The position numbers were made by a program, and so were the translations under genes. From Paramecium tetraurelia (lineage: Eukaryota; Ciliophora; Oligohymenophorea; Peniculida; Parameciidae), in the NCBI RefSeq assembly GCF_000165425.1, contig NW_001799477.1, positions 372,001 to 436,000 on the forward strand: a DNA stretch of 64,000 nt. The letters are read 5' to 3'. The notes below the pieces were generated by a model that did no database searches, had not been told where the DNA came from, and worked only from the letters and a program-made list of their open reading frames with translations. This document shows, in pieces, positions 13,954 to 26,581 of this stretch (position 1 is its first letter; each line of letters begins with the position of its first letter).

Positions 13954-15538
13954 ATGCAAAATATTATGCTTAATTAATAGAAATAGGAGATTAATCTGCC
14001 TAATTAATAGAAGTAGATTATATTCAATCTTTAAGTCTAACCTTCCCAATTGTTGTAGGAGAATCGATTTTTAGAATCATAATTTAGATTGTATTTTTAA
14101 AAAGATAAATTATGGTTGACTAGTCAAAATTTGGAAAATTAAACCATACAAGCATTCATAATAAATTTTCAAAAGATCCTTAATGAAATCTCGAAAAGAT
14201 AGCAGCTTTCATAGACAATAAAACTTTATGAAATGGGAATTAATGCCAATTAAATTTTCAATATAGAAATGCTCCTAAATACAAAGTCAACTTAATTAGA
14301 AGATGTTGCAAAATTGTTATAAATTAAATTGATCTTCATCATAACTTCATTAAATAAGTAGTGGGAATTTGGTGTGATCAACAAACAAATTTTAAAAACA
14401 GTCATCTAAATGAATAGTAGTCCTCCAAATTTCTCTTTTATTGTTGGGTTTGGATTATTTAAATAATAATAATAAATTGCGCCGATTGTAACTACGAACT
14501 TCCATAAACTCTTTACTCCTAATCATCCAAACCCATTATTATTTCAGGAGTAAAGAGTCTACACACCTCAGAATAATGTTTAAAACAAACCATCTTTCCA
14601 AATTTTATCTAATTAAAGTTCCCCTGCTGGTTTTCCCGATTGCAAAGACAAAAATTAATAAGAGGAGGAGGATTCTGTTCTAACCACAAGTTAGATATCA
14701 GAATATCACAAAGAGAAGGAAAAACCGGTTTAAAAAATTAATATGCCTAATTCCTACTCTATTAAAATTACTTCAACATAGTGTGAGATCTGTTCTGAAA
14801 TTTATTAGAAGACTTGTGAAAATTAAATAATTTTACCATGTTGCCAAAAAATTGTTCATAGAGAGTGTGTTTAAAAAGATCTAACTTAATCTGTGGACCT
14901 TTTTGATAATAAAAAATGTTACTTTTGCTCAAAACAATTTGCAATGAGTTTTTTCAAAGAAATACTTGGTTTAAGTAAATTTCAAGAATAAGTTAAAAAG
15001 TAAATTATTGAGAAATGCGTTGATACATGCTTTTAATGCAATGCTAAATTCCCTGTATTGCCTAAATAATAAGAAAAGATTTTTGCAATTATTTGCTAAC
15101 AGTGTCAAATTGAAATTTGTTCTAGATGCAGGAAAAAATTTCATGGAATATCATCAGATGTAATATTGTATTTATTATTATAAGTGTAAAAATATAAGAC
15201 AAGAACTTTTTAGAGTATTTTAAGGTTAACCACTTATAGTTTGTGAGTTTTGTGATTTAATACAAACCAAAGATGAGAAATGCGATCATGTGACCTGTTA
15301 TTAATGTAAAATGGATCTTTGTTCTGTCTGTTCAGTGGACAGAAGACCGATTGTATCACATGGAAATCATTTTCATCGAAAAGGATGCCCCCATTATGCT
15401 ATTGAAAAAGGAAAAGAAGAAATGACTTAGGAAAGACTTAGGAATTGTGAATTATGTAAAAGTAATATTAACGGTGCTTGTTCTATTCCAATTGATCTTT
15501 AGACTTATAAAAAACTAAAGGGTTATGATTTTTCATGA
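13954..15538 (+). CDS. Cys/His-rich RING/IBR-like protein (possible E3 ubiquitin ligase)
   Basis: The model is 519 residues with one intron (15160-15184, 25 nt, ending AAG) that joins HGISSD to CKNIRQEL in frame. The N-terminal half is Gln-rich and helical (MQNIMLNQQKQEINLPNQQ...) with no known domain. From about residue 260 several zinc-binding clusters follow: CEICSEIYQKTCENQ...PCCQKIVHREC, CYFCSKQF, CFQCNAKF, CQQCQIEICSRCRKKFHG, CEFCDLIQ, CDHVTCYQCKMDLCSVC, HRKGCPHY and CELCKSN. The order (a RING-like pair, then CxxC...CxxCxxxFH IBR-like units) resembles RBR ubiquitin ligases, but spacing is irregular and I cannot confirm a catalytic cysteine. The start was chosen as the first in-frame ATG (13954); a second Met lies four codons on. 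TGA is at 15536-15538. Confidence 0.75.
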
Positions 15539-15795
15539 TATAATTTATTATTGACTTATTAAGCTAAATATTTGATTTGGATAATTTTTTTCATTTTTAG
15601 AACAGATTACAAATAAGCTTTGATTATATATTATTTCTTGAATTAATTTTTTAAATAAAAATAGGATTAATATGTAAGATAGTTGTAATTATAATAAAAC
15701 ATAATTTTTGAGAAGGTGAGTCATTGACAAGCTATATTGACTGTATATATTAATGTACATTTTAATTAATCTTCTAAAATAAATTTTTATAGGAA

Positions 15796-18700
15796 TCAAT
15801 CTTTTAAATCTAACAAATCTAAGTACTTTTGATAACGAGTTTATTTATCCTTTTCAAATGAAATAATATATTATCCAATTCCTTCTTAACCCAAGTCCGT
15901 TTCATCTAAATTTCCTTCACTTGTATTGATTGCTGGATCTGTAAAGTTGCTACCAACTCCTTACACGTCGCAAATTAAATACTAAAATTCACTAATGTGA
16001 TATGTGTAATAAGAGAACACCTAAGCTATATTGTTTAAGATGTTGTTATTTGGGTTAATATATCCATAGTTATTATTGAATTTGACAAAATCTCCCTTGA
16101 AAAATCGTTCTGCAATCCAGAAGCTTGCTAAAAATAATGAAATAATTTATACAATCGTGCTCTTAAAGGATTAAGAAATCCGAATACCTAATTTAAATAT
16201 CATGGAATCCTTTGTCACTTAAATCAGACATAAACTTTTGCATTAAGCTTTTTGAAATCAAATGGGATCTGCATTCCAAGATTGCCTCATTTCTGGTTTT
16301 ATAAGTTTAACCTCTAGAAATAAATAAAATAAATACCCAATTGGCATCTTAATAACATAAACTTCGTCCTAACTATTCAATTTTTTCATCAGGTAGACTT
16401 CTTTAAGCTGCCCAAAAGCAAATGGCTTTAATGTTCTTACACAACTCCATTCACTTTCAAGTGTTACATTATAATCTTCTGGGATTTTAATTTTATAGAT
16501 TGTTGTAATATTTCTTTCAAAAGCTTTCTAATTAATTTCTACACGAAACACCTTAAATTTAGTTTCGATAGTTGTTATTTTAGGATCTAAATTGAACTTT
16601 GTTGGATCAGGTAACAGCTTAAATAAGGCCTCAAATGCCCCGTCTCTTTTTGGGTTTTCTTTTTTAGTTTTAGTTCCTTATTAATTCACTTCTGTTATGG
16701 AGATAGATGCCTCAGAAATAATATTTATTAGCTAATCTTAAATTTAATCAGGTTTACGGTTTTTTAAATCTACTATAATTAACATTTATTATTTGTTTTA
16801 TTTTGCATAGAAGTTTTTCATTTAAGCAAACATAACATCTGTATTTTATGAGAATTCAATTCCAATCAAGACTATATTTTTATTAATTAATAGTTATAAA
16901 GCATCCTCTAAATCTTCATCTGGATAATCATCCAAAACCTTACCTGCCCATTTTTTACCATGGCATGGAGCATCACAGATTAATAAAGCGATTTTAAAAT
17001 ATTTCTCCCATTTCAAATTATTTAACATTTATTTAACTCCATTTCTTAAGTCTTCAGCACCATCATCTCCACCATCACAAACAATCTTCTTTAAGAAACT
17101 TATCATTTTATTTGAGTCCTTGGTAAAATGATGTTACATATATTCTCCTCTTTGTTTTAACTCTGCAAAATCTTAATAACAAACAGCTCCCCATTCACAA
17201 TCTCGATTTGTTTAACTTTTAATGCAACCCATAGTTTTTTGGATCATATTCATTGTTGCATCTTTATATTCGTCCATAGATCCTGTTACATCAACCAGTA
17301 GTCCAACTTAGAGTATTCCTTAAGAATTCATAATGGCTTCTCTTAATTTGCAAGCCTTTTTCTACTTTTCAATCTTTGCTTATTAATCCCTCTCTTCTTT
17401 GACCTTCCTTTGTACTTCATTCTATTCTTTTTATCTCATCAATTCATTTTATTTTTTCTCTTCCTCCAACCTATTCCTTTCACGAATTTCTCGCTATGTA
17501 TTTTCTTGAAGTCTTTGTAATTCTTAATTGAAATGAGGAATAAATGATGCACTATTGTTTCCACCCTAATTTTTACTTGTTTCTTCTTAAATATATTTTA
17601 TGATTTTTTTATCATTATCAATTTCAATTTATTATAATTGAATTTAGTGTTCTTGAGTAGAAACTGTTTCTTTTAACTTTCCAATTTCTTTTTCTCTGTC
17701 CTCTCTTTTCTTTTATTCAACAAAAGCCTTATGATCTAATTCTTAAACTTTAGATTCGAGCATTTAAAGCTTTGATGATAACTCTTTAATAAGTCTAGCA
17801 TGTTCTTCATTTTAATTTGATTAATCTATTTATTATTTGTTATCATTTCTTCTTTCTAATTGTTTTTTCAGTTATTCTATTTCGTATTCCTAATTTTATA
17901 TTTTTGAATCCCTTTCTCTCAATTGCCTAGATAGTGAGGAATTTTTTGATCTTAAATCATCTATTGTACTCAAATACTATGCGATTAAATCTTAATTATT
18001 ATTATTATTTCCAGTCGATCGAAGGATTTATTGTCTATACCTGTTAAATTCAGTTTCCCTCTGCTACAATTGTTCTCTAAAATTTATACAATATTATTAT
18101 ACTTTAAGTCAACTATTTCAGCATTTAGATATCTGATTTTCGTTTAATTTTACTAATTCGTATTGTTTGTAATATCTTATTACTTATTTAATTCATCAAT
18201 ATGTCCTTATCTTTGTTAAAAAGACTCTTCCTCAAATTCATTTTTCTATTTTAAAATTTCTTTTTTTAGTTAATGAATTTAAATTTCCAATTTTTTAATT
18301 ATTTCTTTTAAATGGTCTATTTCTTCTTCATATTATTCTTTTAATTTTTCTATTTATTTATCTGGTTGTTTTACGGTTTGGGTAGGTATAATTGGTTTTT
18401 GAAATTGAAATTAATTTGGGCTTATTTAAGGAATAGGAGCTTGAAATTGGCTGTTTGGGGGAAATGCAGATCCTTGATATGCATTATGATTTGGAATTTG
18501 ATATGTAGATGTAGAAAATTGATCAGGGATGCCTATACCCCCTGATTACATAAATGTATTGATGTGGGGTTGAGGTGCTGATGATGTAAATTATAGAGGG
18601 TTATTCATTTGCCCTTGTAGATATTAATTTTGACTGGGGGGGGGGAATTGTTGACCTAGTTATTAAGGTTAGGGTAAAAAAGAAGGGTTTTACCCTAAGC

Positions 18701-18857
18701 CACCTAAAGATGGGGGTTGTATAAATTAGGCTGGACTATTTAATTAGCCTGAACTATTTAATTGATCTTAGTTTTAAAAAGGAAATTAATTTTATTTTTG
18801 AACATTTCCAAGCATTTAATCTTGAATCATAATTAATTATTTACCATTAAATTACAT
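15796..18857 (-). CDS. von Willebrand A / alpha-kinase fusion protein (vwkA-like)
   Basis: An atypical protein kinase of the alpha-kinase (MHCK/eEF2K) superfamily with an N-terminal vWA domain, as in Dictyostelium vwkA. The N-terminal third is Pro/Gln-rich (FPPPSQNQYLQGQ, with a run of ten C on the coding strand at about 18636-18645), then a long coiled coil. The vWA domain shows a MIDAS-like DVTGSMDEYKD, CEWGAVCYQDF, CDGGDDGAEDL and LICDAPCHGKKWAG. The kinase begins near SEWSCVRTLKPFAFGQ, with the probable ATP-binding Lys in VYVIKMPIG. It continues FFKGDFVKFNNNYGYI and QYLICDVQGVG, and ends with the zinc/glycine-loop-like FTDPAINTSEGN, LDETDLGQEGIGQYI. Two introns in the kinase part are clear (16314-16336 and 16128-16152). 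Total length is about 1,000 residues; one more intron or indel upstream is needed for exact closure. The start is the only Met in the region not reached from upstream. Confidence 0.85.
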
Positions 18858-18976
18858 AGGTCCTGGATAGAGTCCTAAATTATTCACAGGTGGTTGGATC
18901 CCTAAAATTTATATATTAGAAGTAACAATATTATTTTCTTATGTATATCTCTATTATTCCTTAAGTTAAACAAACA

Positions 18977-19332
18977 ATGAAGGAAGTTATTAATTGGTAA
19001 TATTTTGCTATGCAAGTGTTTAATGAGGGACTAAAATTTTATTGCCTAATTCTGAGCAAATTAAAAGATCAAAAGAATCTAAATGTAAATTTAACTTAGT
19101 TGAGATTTATTCATAGATCTATTGACCATAGACTTAAGAATTTGGACATTGAATTGGAAAGTCTTTCCCATCATAATGGACTTGTAATTGCATCTATTTC
19201 TATTAAAAAATATTAATAAAAATTAGATCAATTAACTTATGACTTTAATAGAAAAACCTTATAGAAATTCTAAATTTATATTAAAGTATTATCATTTTTT
19301 TTGCTTGATGAGCTATCAAAAAATGTTAGTGA
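18977..19332 (+). CDS. Small hypothetical protein, 3' end uncertain
   Basis: The frame opens MKEVINWQYFAMQVFNEGLK at 18977 and continues with good helical, Lys/Leu-rich composition (LSKLKDQKNLNVNLTQLRFI, DIELESLSHHNG, KKYQQKLDQLTYDFN) to about 19285. No TGA follows in that frame before it would run into the next gene. A GT-AG stretch at 19286-19329 (GTATTATC...GTTAG, 44 nt) would splice directly to TGA at 19330-19332, giving 103 residues, but 44 nt is long for this genome. Alternatively this is the 5' part of the next gene. I do not recognise the protein. Confidence 0.4.
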
Positions 19333-19358
19333 AAATTATATATTTTTTATTTATAAAA

Positions 19359-20169
19359 ATGGAACCTCTTACTATTGCTTGTGTTTTTGCGATTTTTGGT
19401 ATTCTTATTAAAATTACCATGGATAATGGCGATTAACATAATCAAAGATACCTAGTCGATAAAGACTACGAAATAAATAAGGAGAAATTTAAAGAAATTT
19501 TTGGATCTCATATTTCATATCATCTTTCCTAATTAGAGAAGTAAGATATAAATATTAATTATGTACTATCTAAACTAAGTCTAGCAATTTATTGATGAAT
19601 AGTTTTTGAAAGCCAATCTGACTCATATAAATTTAAAAGATTTTCAATATGATGAAAATCAAATAGATATTGAATTCGAACAATAGAACAATACAATCCT
19701 AATAATGGTACCTATCTAATAATTTGATTTAATGGTTCATCTTGAATTATGGAACATTTTCACTAATTCATCAAAATAACTAAATTTTCATTTTAAAGTT
19801 AAGAATCTATAAATCAAGATTAGATATAAGTTCGATGGTGCATATATGGTGTTTGTGGATAAATGGTTTCCGAAATTCAAATTTGGATAATTCGAATTTG
19901 TAGATGATGAAGAAAATGCTAAATATTCAAAAAAAAAGAAAATAATAGATTGGTTGTTGTATAAATTTCATAATTATATTGAAAATACTATTGTGTAAAA
20001 GTTAATGAAGTCTTTAGAATTTAGTTAATTAAATGCAAATTTTTAGGGGCTTGGATCAAATAGGAATATCAACAATATAAGATTGTTGAATAATTAGAAA
20101 CTTTCAATAACAATTTAATAGTATAATGATGAGATACTTTAGATAGATGGCTTATTGAAAAAAAAGTGA
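19359..20169 (+). CDS. Protein of unknown function with N-terminal signal anchor
   Basis: The model is 262 residues with one 22-nt intron (19563-19584, GTACTATC...CTAG) and TGA at 20167-20169. It starts MEPLTIACVFAIFGILIKIT, a strongly hydrophobic segment at residues 3-20 that looks like a signal peptide or anchor. The body has beta-rich alternation (IDIEFEQQNNTILIMVPIQQ, FHFKVKNLQIKIRYKFDGAY, MVFVDKWFPKFKFGQFEFVD), followed by basic and Gln-rich C-terminal helices ending KKK. The alternating pattern could be a lipid-binding barrel, but this is only a resemblance. The upstream frame stays open through TAA/TAG, so the start is chosen for the hydrophobic N-terminus and is not certain. Confidence 0.65.
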
Positions 20170-20219
20170 AATATTTATTTATTTATTATTATTTTTATAA
20201 AATTCTTTAAATAATATTT

Positions 20220-21379
20220 ATGTTATAAAAGGCAAACAATTAACAAAATGGGGTCTAAAACAAAATCTAAAATATCAACAACAATTAATCTATACGTAAA
20301 AAAAGTTAATATTATCAGCAGCTGTAAACCCCCTTTTTATTAGAGAATCAGATTAATAAAATGGTAAAAGACAATCATCGAATTTATCTTTTAATTAATT
20401 TAGAGAAAATGGATCCGCACCATTATATTAAAATTCAAACAATATTGATTATTAGGCTCAGGATAAATTTAAAGTATTTAAAAATTTTATTTAGGTACTT
20501 TACAATACAAACTAGTTGAACTAATTCTCTCCTTAAATCCCCATCAAATAATATAATTCATAATAGTTTTAGCCAAATAATATGGTACAAAACTAGAGTT
20601 CTGATTATTTTTAACAAAATATTTAGCAACCAAACCAAGAATTACAAAGACCTAAAAATTCAGTTTCATTGCATAATCATGGTTTTGGAGCTTTAGTAAA
20701 TTAATAATAATATAATCACAATTCTGAGCCAATTCCATAATCAACCCCATATCCTAATTAAAATAACAGCAAGATAAAAATTATCTCAAGTAGTAAAAAT
20801 AACAATCCATCATTAATAGAAATAGATAATAGTAATAGTATATTTTTTAATTAAATAGAAAATGCAAATATAAATAATTATCAGCCAAATATAAATACCT
20901 CCCCAACTGTAATAGACTTGGATTTATTCAAAAGATAATATACTATTCCAAAAGCACAATCAGAATAGTTTACTACCCAAGTAGACTAATCATTATTTGA
21001 GCGTTCTTCTACTTAAATTCAATAAACAACTCCACAGCCTAAATATAATAGCTTTAATTAGAATTAATAGCTATAGCAAACTTTTATATAGACGTAGACA
21101 ATATTTAAAACAAAAGAAATGAATTGTTTAAATTGCAGAATGCTCATACACAGCATATCGATTGGACTCAATTGTTAACATTTTTACCACCAAGAATGCT
21201 ATAACGAGATAATCAATCAATAAATAAATGCAGGGAAAGGTATTATTTTTTGTATATGCAATAAAAAAATTTCTCAAAAGCAACTAAAATAAAATTTGCC
21301 AGAAAGAATTATTAACGAAATTTATAAAAATTAATCAAGGATATTATAAGATATTTATATTGAAAAAACGAGAAAATGA
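20220..21379 (+). CDS. N/Q-rich protein with C-terminal RING-variant zinc finger
   Basis: The model is 378 residues, starting at ATG 20220 (MLQKANNQQNGVQNK), only 50 bases after the previous stop. One intron (20296-20318, 23 nt, ending CAG) is required. About 300 residues are low-complexity Asn/Gln/Ser/Pro, largely encoded by TAA/TAG. The C-terminal 80 residues hold a RING-like pattern, CLNCRMLIHS, LNCQHFYHQECYNEI and FCICNKKI. This reads C-x2-C, then C-x-H-x3-H-x2-C, then C-x-C, so the last ligand pair is non-standard. A second perfect-looking intron candidate, 20474-20494 (21 nt, GTATTT...TTTAG), is a multiple of three and contains no TGA, so either reading is possible. A role in ubiquitin transfer is a guess from the finger. 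Confidence 0.75.
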
Positions 21380-21598
21380 TTTTGATAATTTACAAAAATA
21401 TATCAAATCTTTTTATTGAAAAGTATTATTTTTTCTTATTGCTTATAGAGTTAAAATATCATTTCTTTTTCATTAAGGAATATAGAATGAAACCTTGAAT
21501 AGTAAATAGATGTAGAAATAACTATAGTAAATGGCAATTAATTGTTGCTTTTAACAATTTTGAATATGGTAATTATAAAAATTAATAAACTTAATGAA

Positions 21599-24500
21599 TC
21601 ATTTTTATTGATTTATCAATACTTTTAAGTAAGCTTTTGCATTTCTTAATCTCCTAATATTGTCAACAGGTATCATCAAGAGTGTCATTCTAGTCTTCCA
21701 AATATCTCTATTTAAATGTCGATGGAATGGTATCCAATACAATAGATATATCAAGAGTATGATAATCATAAAAGAAATAAACAAGCCTAATTTTTAGGAT
21801 AAATAGGAATTCTGCTTTACTTAAGAACCCTTAATAAAGCTGTCACCTAAATATCGAATTGCAGTTCTTAATAATAAGAATATTATACTTAAAATAGATT
21901 CTTTACATTTGTTTGACTTCCTGCATCTTAGACAGTTTCATCAAATTGATTCTCAAATTGTCTGCTTCATTCGCAAAAATTATTATTTCTTCTGAATCAA
22001 TAAAATTAGATAAAGGAGGCGTAGGAGTTTAAATGGTTAGAGTGTATATACTTGATAAATACCTTAAATTTTCAAAAAATCTTGTTAAAGCCACAGTGAA
22101 TCCACTTTTAACACTAGTTTCAGCAAATGCTTCACAATCAGTGATGCTTATATTCGCTATTTCATTTAATCTTTGGCAAGGATTGGAAAACATAATTGTA
22201 TTGTAAGCTTCTATGTAGACTGATTCATGTTTATCAATATTCGATGAATGTTCCTTGTGAATTGTTGAGTCTAATTAATATAAGCGATATAAATTGTCGT
22301 ATTGTGTTTGTACAGCAGGTTAACTTTATACTTCCAAAGTGGAATCAATTAAGACAGCCTACTAAACATTGTTACAGAACGCATAAAAGCCTTCAGCCAT
22401 GATCGTAGAATTTGCCTCATAAATCAATTATCTGACATCACTTAAATTTTATTTCTGAAGGACAAGTTGCATAATGAAATATGCTTCCATTAGTCCTGCT
22501 ATAAGAATTACTTAAATATAAAATCTAATAGGAGCTTTAGTTGTATTTTTAAATTTCTTCTTTTTCTTCTTTTTAGAATCAATGGCTGCCATATCATCCT
22601 GCTCAATCTAATGTTCAAAATCTTCATCTTTTTCACTGCCTTCCCCATCAATAGAGTTCACATATTTTACAAAAGCTTCGCACTTATTGAACAAAGCTTT
22701 GACGACTTTAGATGGTAACTCTAAGAACATAATGATGACTTATTCTTTAGCCAATCTAGTAGACAACAATATTATAACTACAATCGCCAAGGAAAGAGCT
22801 AAAATAACACCAGCGACCACAACAATTATTACAAAATTGGTTGATTTATCTGCTGTTTTAGAAATGAAATCATCTATAGTATAGGATAAAACACTCAATT
22901 GGGCATCCAAATATGAATTGAAACCATTCTATATTGTAAAGTAGAGAGCCACATCATCAGATTTTAATGATATCGAGTCCAAAGGGTAATTCATGATAGT
23001 TAAGGCATAACTAAGTAATTAATTTGATGCTTCTTAAAAATCATATGGTTGACTGTTGGTTGCATTAAATTTCATATTTATATTGGGTTCATTATACAAA
23101 GTCTTTAGTTCAGATGGGAATTAATAGCCACTTAAAATGATGTAATTTAATCCTTCTTAGATATAATCTATGCTTGATTTCATTTCACTTTTTAAAATGG
23201 TTTCATTTTATGTTATTTAGACTGAACCATTACCATACAATTTTTGGTTGAGTAATTATAAATCTCGAATATTTTCAAGAAGGTAATTCCATTCAGCAAC
23301 AAGATTTGTTTGAGTATTGTAAACTTCTAGTGTTAGTTATATGTCTTATAATTGGTTTATCTATATAATATATATAAAATAATTACATCTAAAAAGTAAT
23401 CAACAAAGGCCAGTACAAGCATAGACAAAGTTAGGAAGGTTTCAGCAATTCTAATAAACTTAATGGGAAATGGAGTTTGATTTTGATTGATGGCTTATTC
23501 CAATTTGGTTCTGCTTTGAAAAGCGTCCTGTTCGGATTACTATTCTTCAGAATCATCATATAATAAATTTTAGTTTACTCCTTAATATTAATTGCCTTCA
23601 TACTCTTGTTCTTCCTCCTCCATTACTTAATCATCATCATTCACAATTTCACCAACTTTATTTTAGAATAATCTCACTGTTCTTATACCTTCATCATATC
23701 TAATTTTATTGCTTGCAGGTTATATTTCATTAAACTTTGGTGATCCCTCTTGAGAATCTGTCTTCTCTTATTTGTTGGAGATAGTTGCGTTCTATTTCTA
23801 TGGAGTTACGAAACTATCATCATTTCTTGATTGTTCTATCCTAGATCCTAAATCAGAATAGCTAGGCAACTCCTAATAACATCCCTCAATGTACATTGTT
23901 TTGTCCTCATCATATTTGCTTTAGAAAATAAATTTATTTTAATTCATTTTTAATTTCTTATCCATTAATAGATTGGCTGATTTCTTTGAAATAATCGAAC
24001 TATTAAGTTGGGACGCAGCTAAATCAGAGACTCTTTCAAATTTAAAGCAATATCCAGCTGGGAAATTGGCATAAGTAAATGAGATTTCCTAGCAATAGCA
24101 TTGTAATTAAATTGGTTTATCATCAATTCCACTATAAATAAAATCTTTATCTTCTTTTTTTCTTACTCCCTCAATGGTTTTTAAGATGTCTTTAGGAATT
24201 GTATAAGAAACTGCACTTCCTAACTTATTCAAAAATTGATCCTTATCAGTAATTGATGGGAAGAGATCAAAGAAGTTTCTCTTTGCTTTTATGTATCTTA
24301 TGTCTAGTTTCAATAAACTTAAACAGCCAGTGCTAATTCCTTCAATTTGATTTTTTGGGTTGACTAAGATGAAGGCATTTTATCTATTGAATTTATCTTA
24401 GGTAAAGGTTCCAAGAAAGGAGATTCCATTTTTGACTGAATTGATTGGTTTGATGTTCAGATTCATTTAGAAGAGATACCCAGATTTATTCTTACATATA

Positions 24501-26581
24501 ACTTATCTATCTTTGCTTACATACTTGTAATCGGAATTGTTAATGAAATCCTCAACAAATCGATCATGTGATTTTCCAATCATGTCTGGCATCAGAATTT
24601 GTATATTTTAATTCATTAATTCACTTTTTGTATAATGAAACAATGCTGCTCCACTAGAATTTATTTATTGAATTAATCCAAATTTCTCATTGTCACTTGA
24701 TAACACAATAGTAGGAGTTGGATCATTACTGAAATCGTGATTGTCAATATCATCAATTTTACTATTATTATATCCTTGTATCATCTTACGCAAAGTGTCA
24801 TTCAAACTGACTCCGTATTCTTTATCATTCAATATTTCAATCAAAAATACTGAGTACAACATGATACTTGGCTAATGATTTGGACATACTCTTTTCAACT
24901 TTTGCCACAACTCTTATACCATTCTAATACTATCCGTAACTTTCTTGCCACTCACTTCCAATTTAGCAACATCTGGAGTTTCTTCATTTAATTCTGACCA
25001 GTATTCCATATGCAAATATGCACATTTCTCAATTTGCATGGCTAGACCACTAATAATAGGTGGAGCTGCTGAAATTGGCAAGATTTCATGATTCGAAATC
25101 GTCTTTTCATTTTAATCATCTTATATTTCACTTTCAACGATTCTTTTGTATTTGTACAAAACGAACTGAGTATCCAAACTGGGTTCACATTCCTCAGCCT
25201 TCTATAACTCTTATAATGCTTTATGCTTATACGACATGACTTCCAATAAGAAGAAAGCATACTAAATTCTTAAGTCGACATTCTTCTCAAACTTCTCCAA
25301 TCCTTGATCCAGAATTCTATAGAGAGTTAGGATCAAAAGGGCTTGTTTGTCATTTTTGACTTCAGAATTATTCTATTTAATTTATTGAATCAATCTCTTA
25401 TTCCACCCTGGTTTGTATTTCTTTAGAGGACAATCTGTTTTTTCACATGTTTACCTATGCACTTCTATATATCCATCTAAGATAACTGCGTATTTAGTTT
25501 CATTCTGCAATCTGAGCAGTGTCAATATATATCTGACCTAGGATATGATCTCTTCCGGACTATTCAGTTTATTCACATTTGCCACTAAACTCTCTAACTG
25601 TCTGTCTCTTTGAGTCAAGACAATACTTATAACAAATGGTATTCCAACCAACCAAGCAACAATAGAACCGCCTATCAAATTGCCTTCCATTGCTGTCGCC
25701 ACTGCCAACATAAAGGCACTCCACATTAGCAAAGATGAAAGTGTAGAGTGAAACCTTGTAAATAGAAAACTATGATATTGGGTGCCAAGGGAGAATGCAA
25801 GGAATATGATTAAACTACCTCCCAAGGTAATCACTAATAAAATGTATGCGAAGTTCCGGTTATGCATTATTGAGAATGCTATCTCCTACACTATTACATA
25901 ACTCTACATTATAGCATCTGCTCTGCCATTTATTTTGGCTGTTTAATCATTTGCTCGAAATCGACATTCAAAATAGGTGAAGATAATTGTCATCGACAAT
26001 ATGATATACAACATCAGGTTTAGGAATGCTGCTATGCAATATCCTATGTGTGTTGCTGTGAAGCATTGCAAATCGTAAAATTTGCTTACTCCATTTGCAT
26101 CGTCCACACATTTCCATGCAGATGTATTGTAATTTATTATTGGCATAAACAAGACTGTTATTAATAATAATAGGACAACCCTCAAAATTGATGATGCTGT
26201 TCGATTGATGTATGAACTTGTGTGATATTGATATCCAAAGTAAATTATTATAGTTATTAATGAAATGAACAATCCTGTTTGAATGAATAAAAATATTACA
26301 TAACTCTGCAGGCTCGTAAAGTAAACTTTGAAAAGCAGACGCTCTATGAAGATGTTAATTGCATTTGAAATCCCATCATTCTACCAAACATAACCTATTT
26401 CCTCTCTAAACATATAACTATGCAATTATATGTATTAAATCAAATTTAAAATCGCCAAAAATAATGCATTGATTTTCGATTCCTTTTATAAAATGTACAA
26501 GAATCCAAAAATAAAGTTCTTTACAAAATTACTCACTGTTTACAGTAGCGAATTATCGTCGTAATTCTTTAAATTATTCAT
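21599..26581 (-). CDS. Large multi-pass membrane protein with PAS domain (Tmc-like / tiny-macrocysts family of ciliates)
   Basis: The gene starts MNNLKNYDDNSLLQTVSNFV at 26581 and ends ...LKVLINQQK, TGA at 21599-21601; it encodes roughly 1,600 residues. The N-terminal third is a string of hydrophobic helices, e.g. GLFISLITIIIYFGYQYH, ILRVVLLLLITVLFMPII, LNLMLYIILSMTIIFTYF, FAYILLVITLGGSLIIFL and GSIVAWLVGIPFVISIVL. A soluble central part contains a PAS domain around 24300-24700 (GLIQQINSSGAALFHYTK, then ILMPDMIGKSHDRFVEDF). More hydrophobic segments follow near 23400, 22800, 22500 and 21750, and the tail is WKTRMTLLMIPVDNIRRLR. The PAS motif LMP..IG..HD.F and the overall layout are typical of the large ciliate family related to Dictyostelium tiny macrocysts B/C; this is from memory, not a search. 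At least one 26-nt intron lies near 23360. Ligand and function are unknown. Confidence 0.75.
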
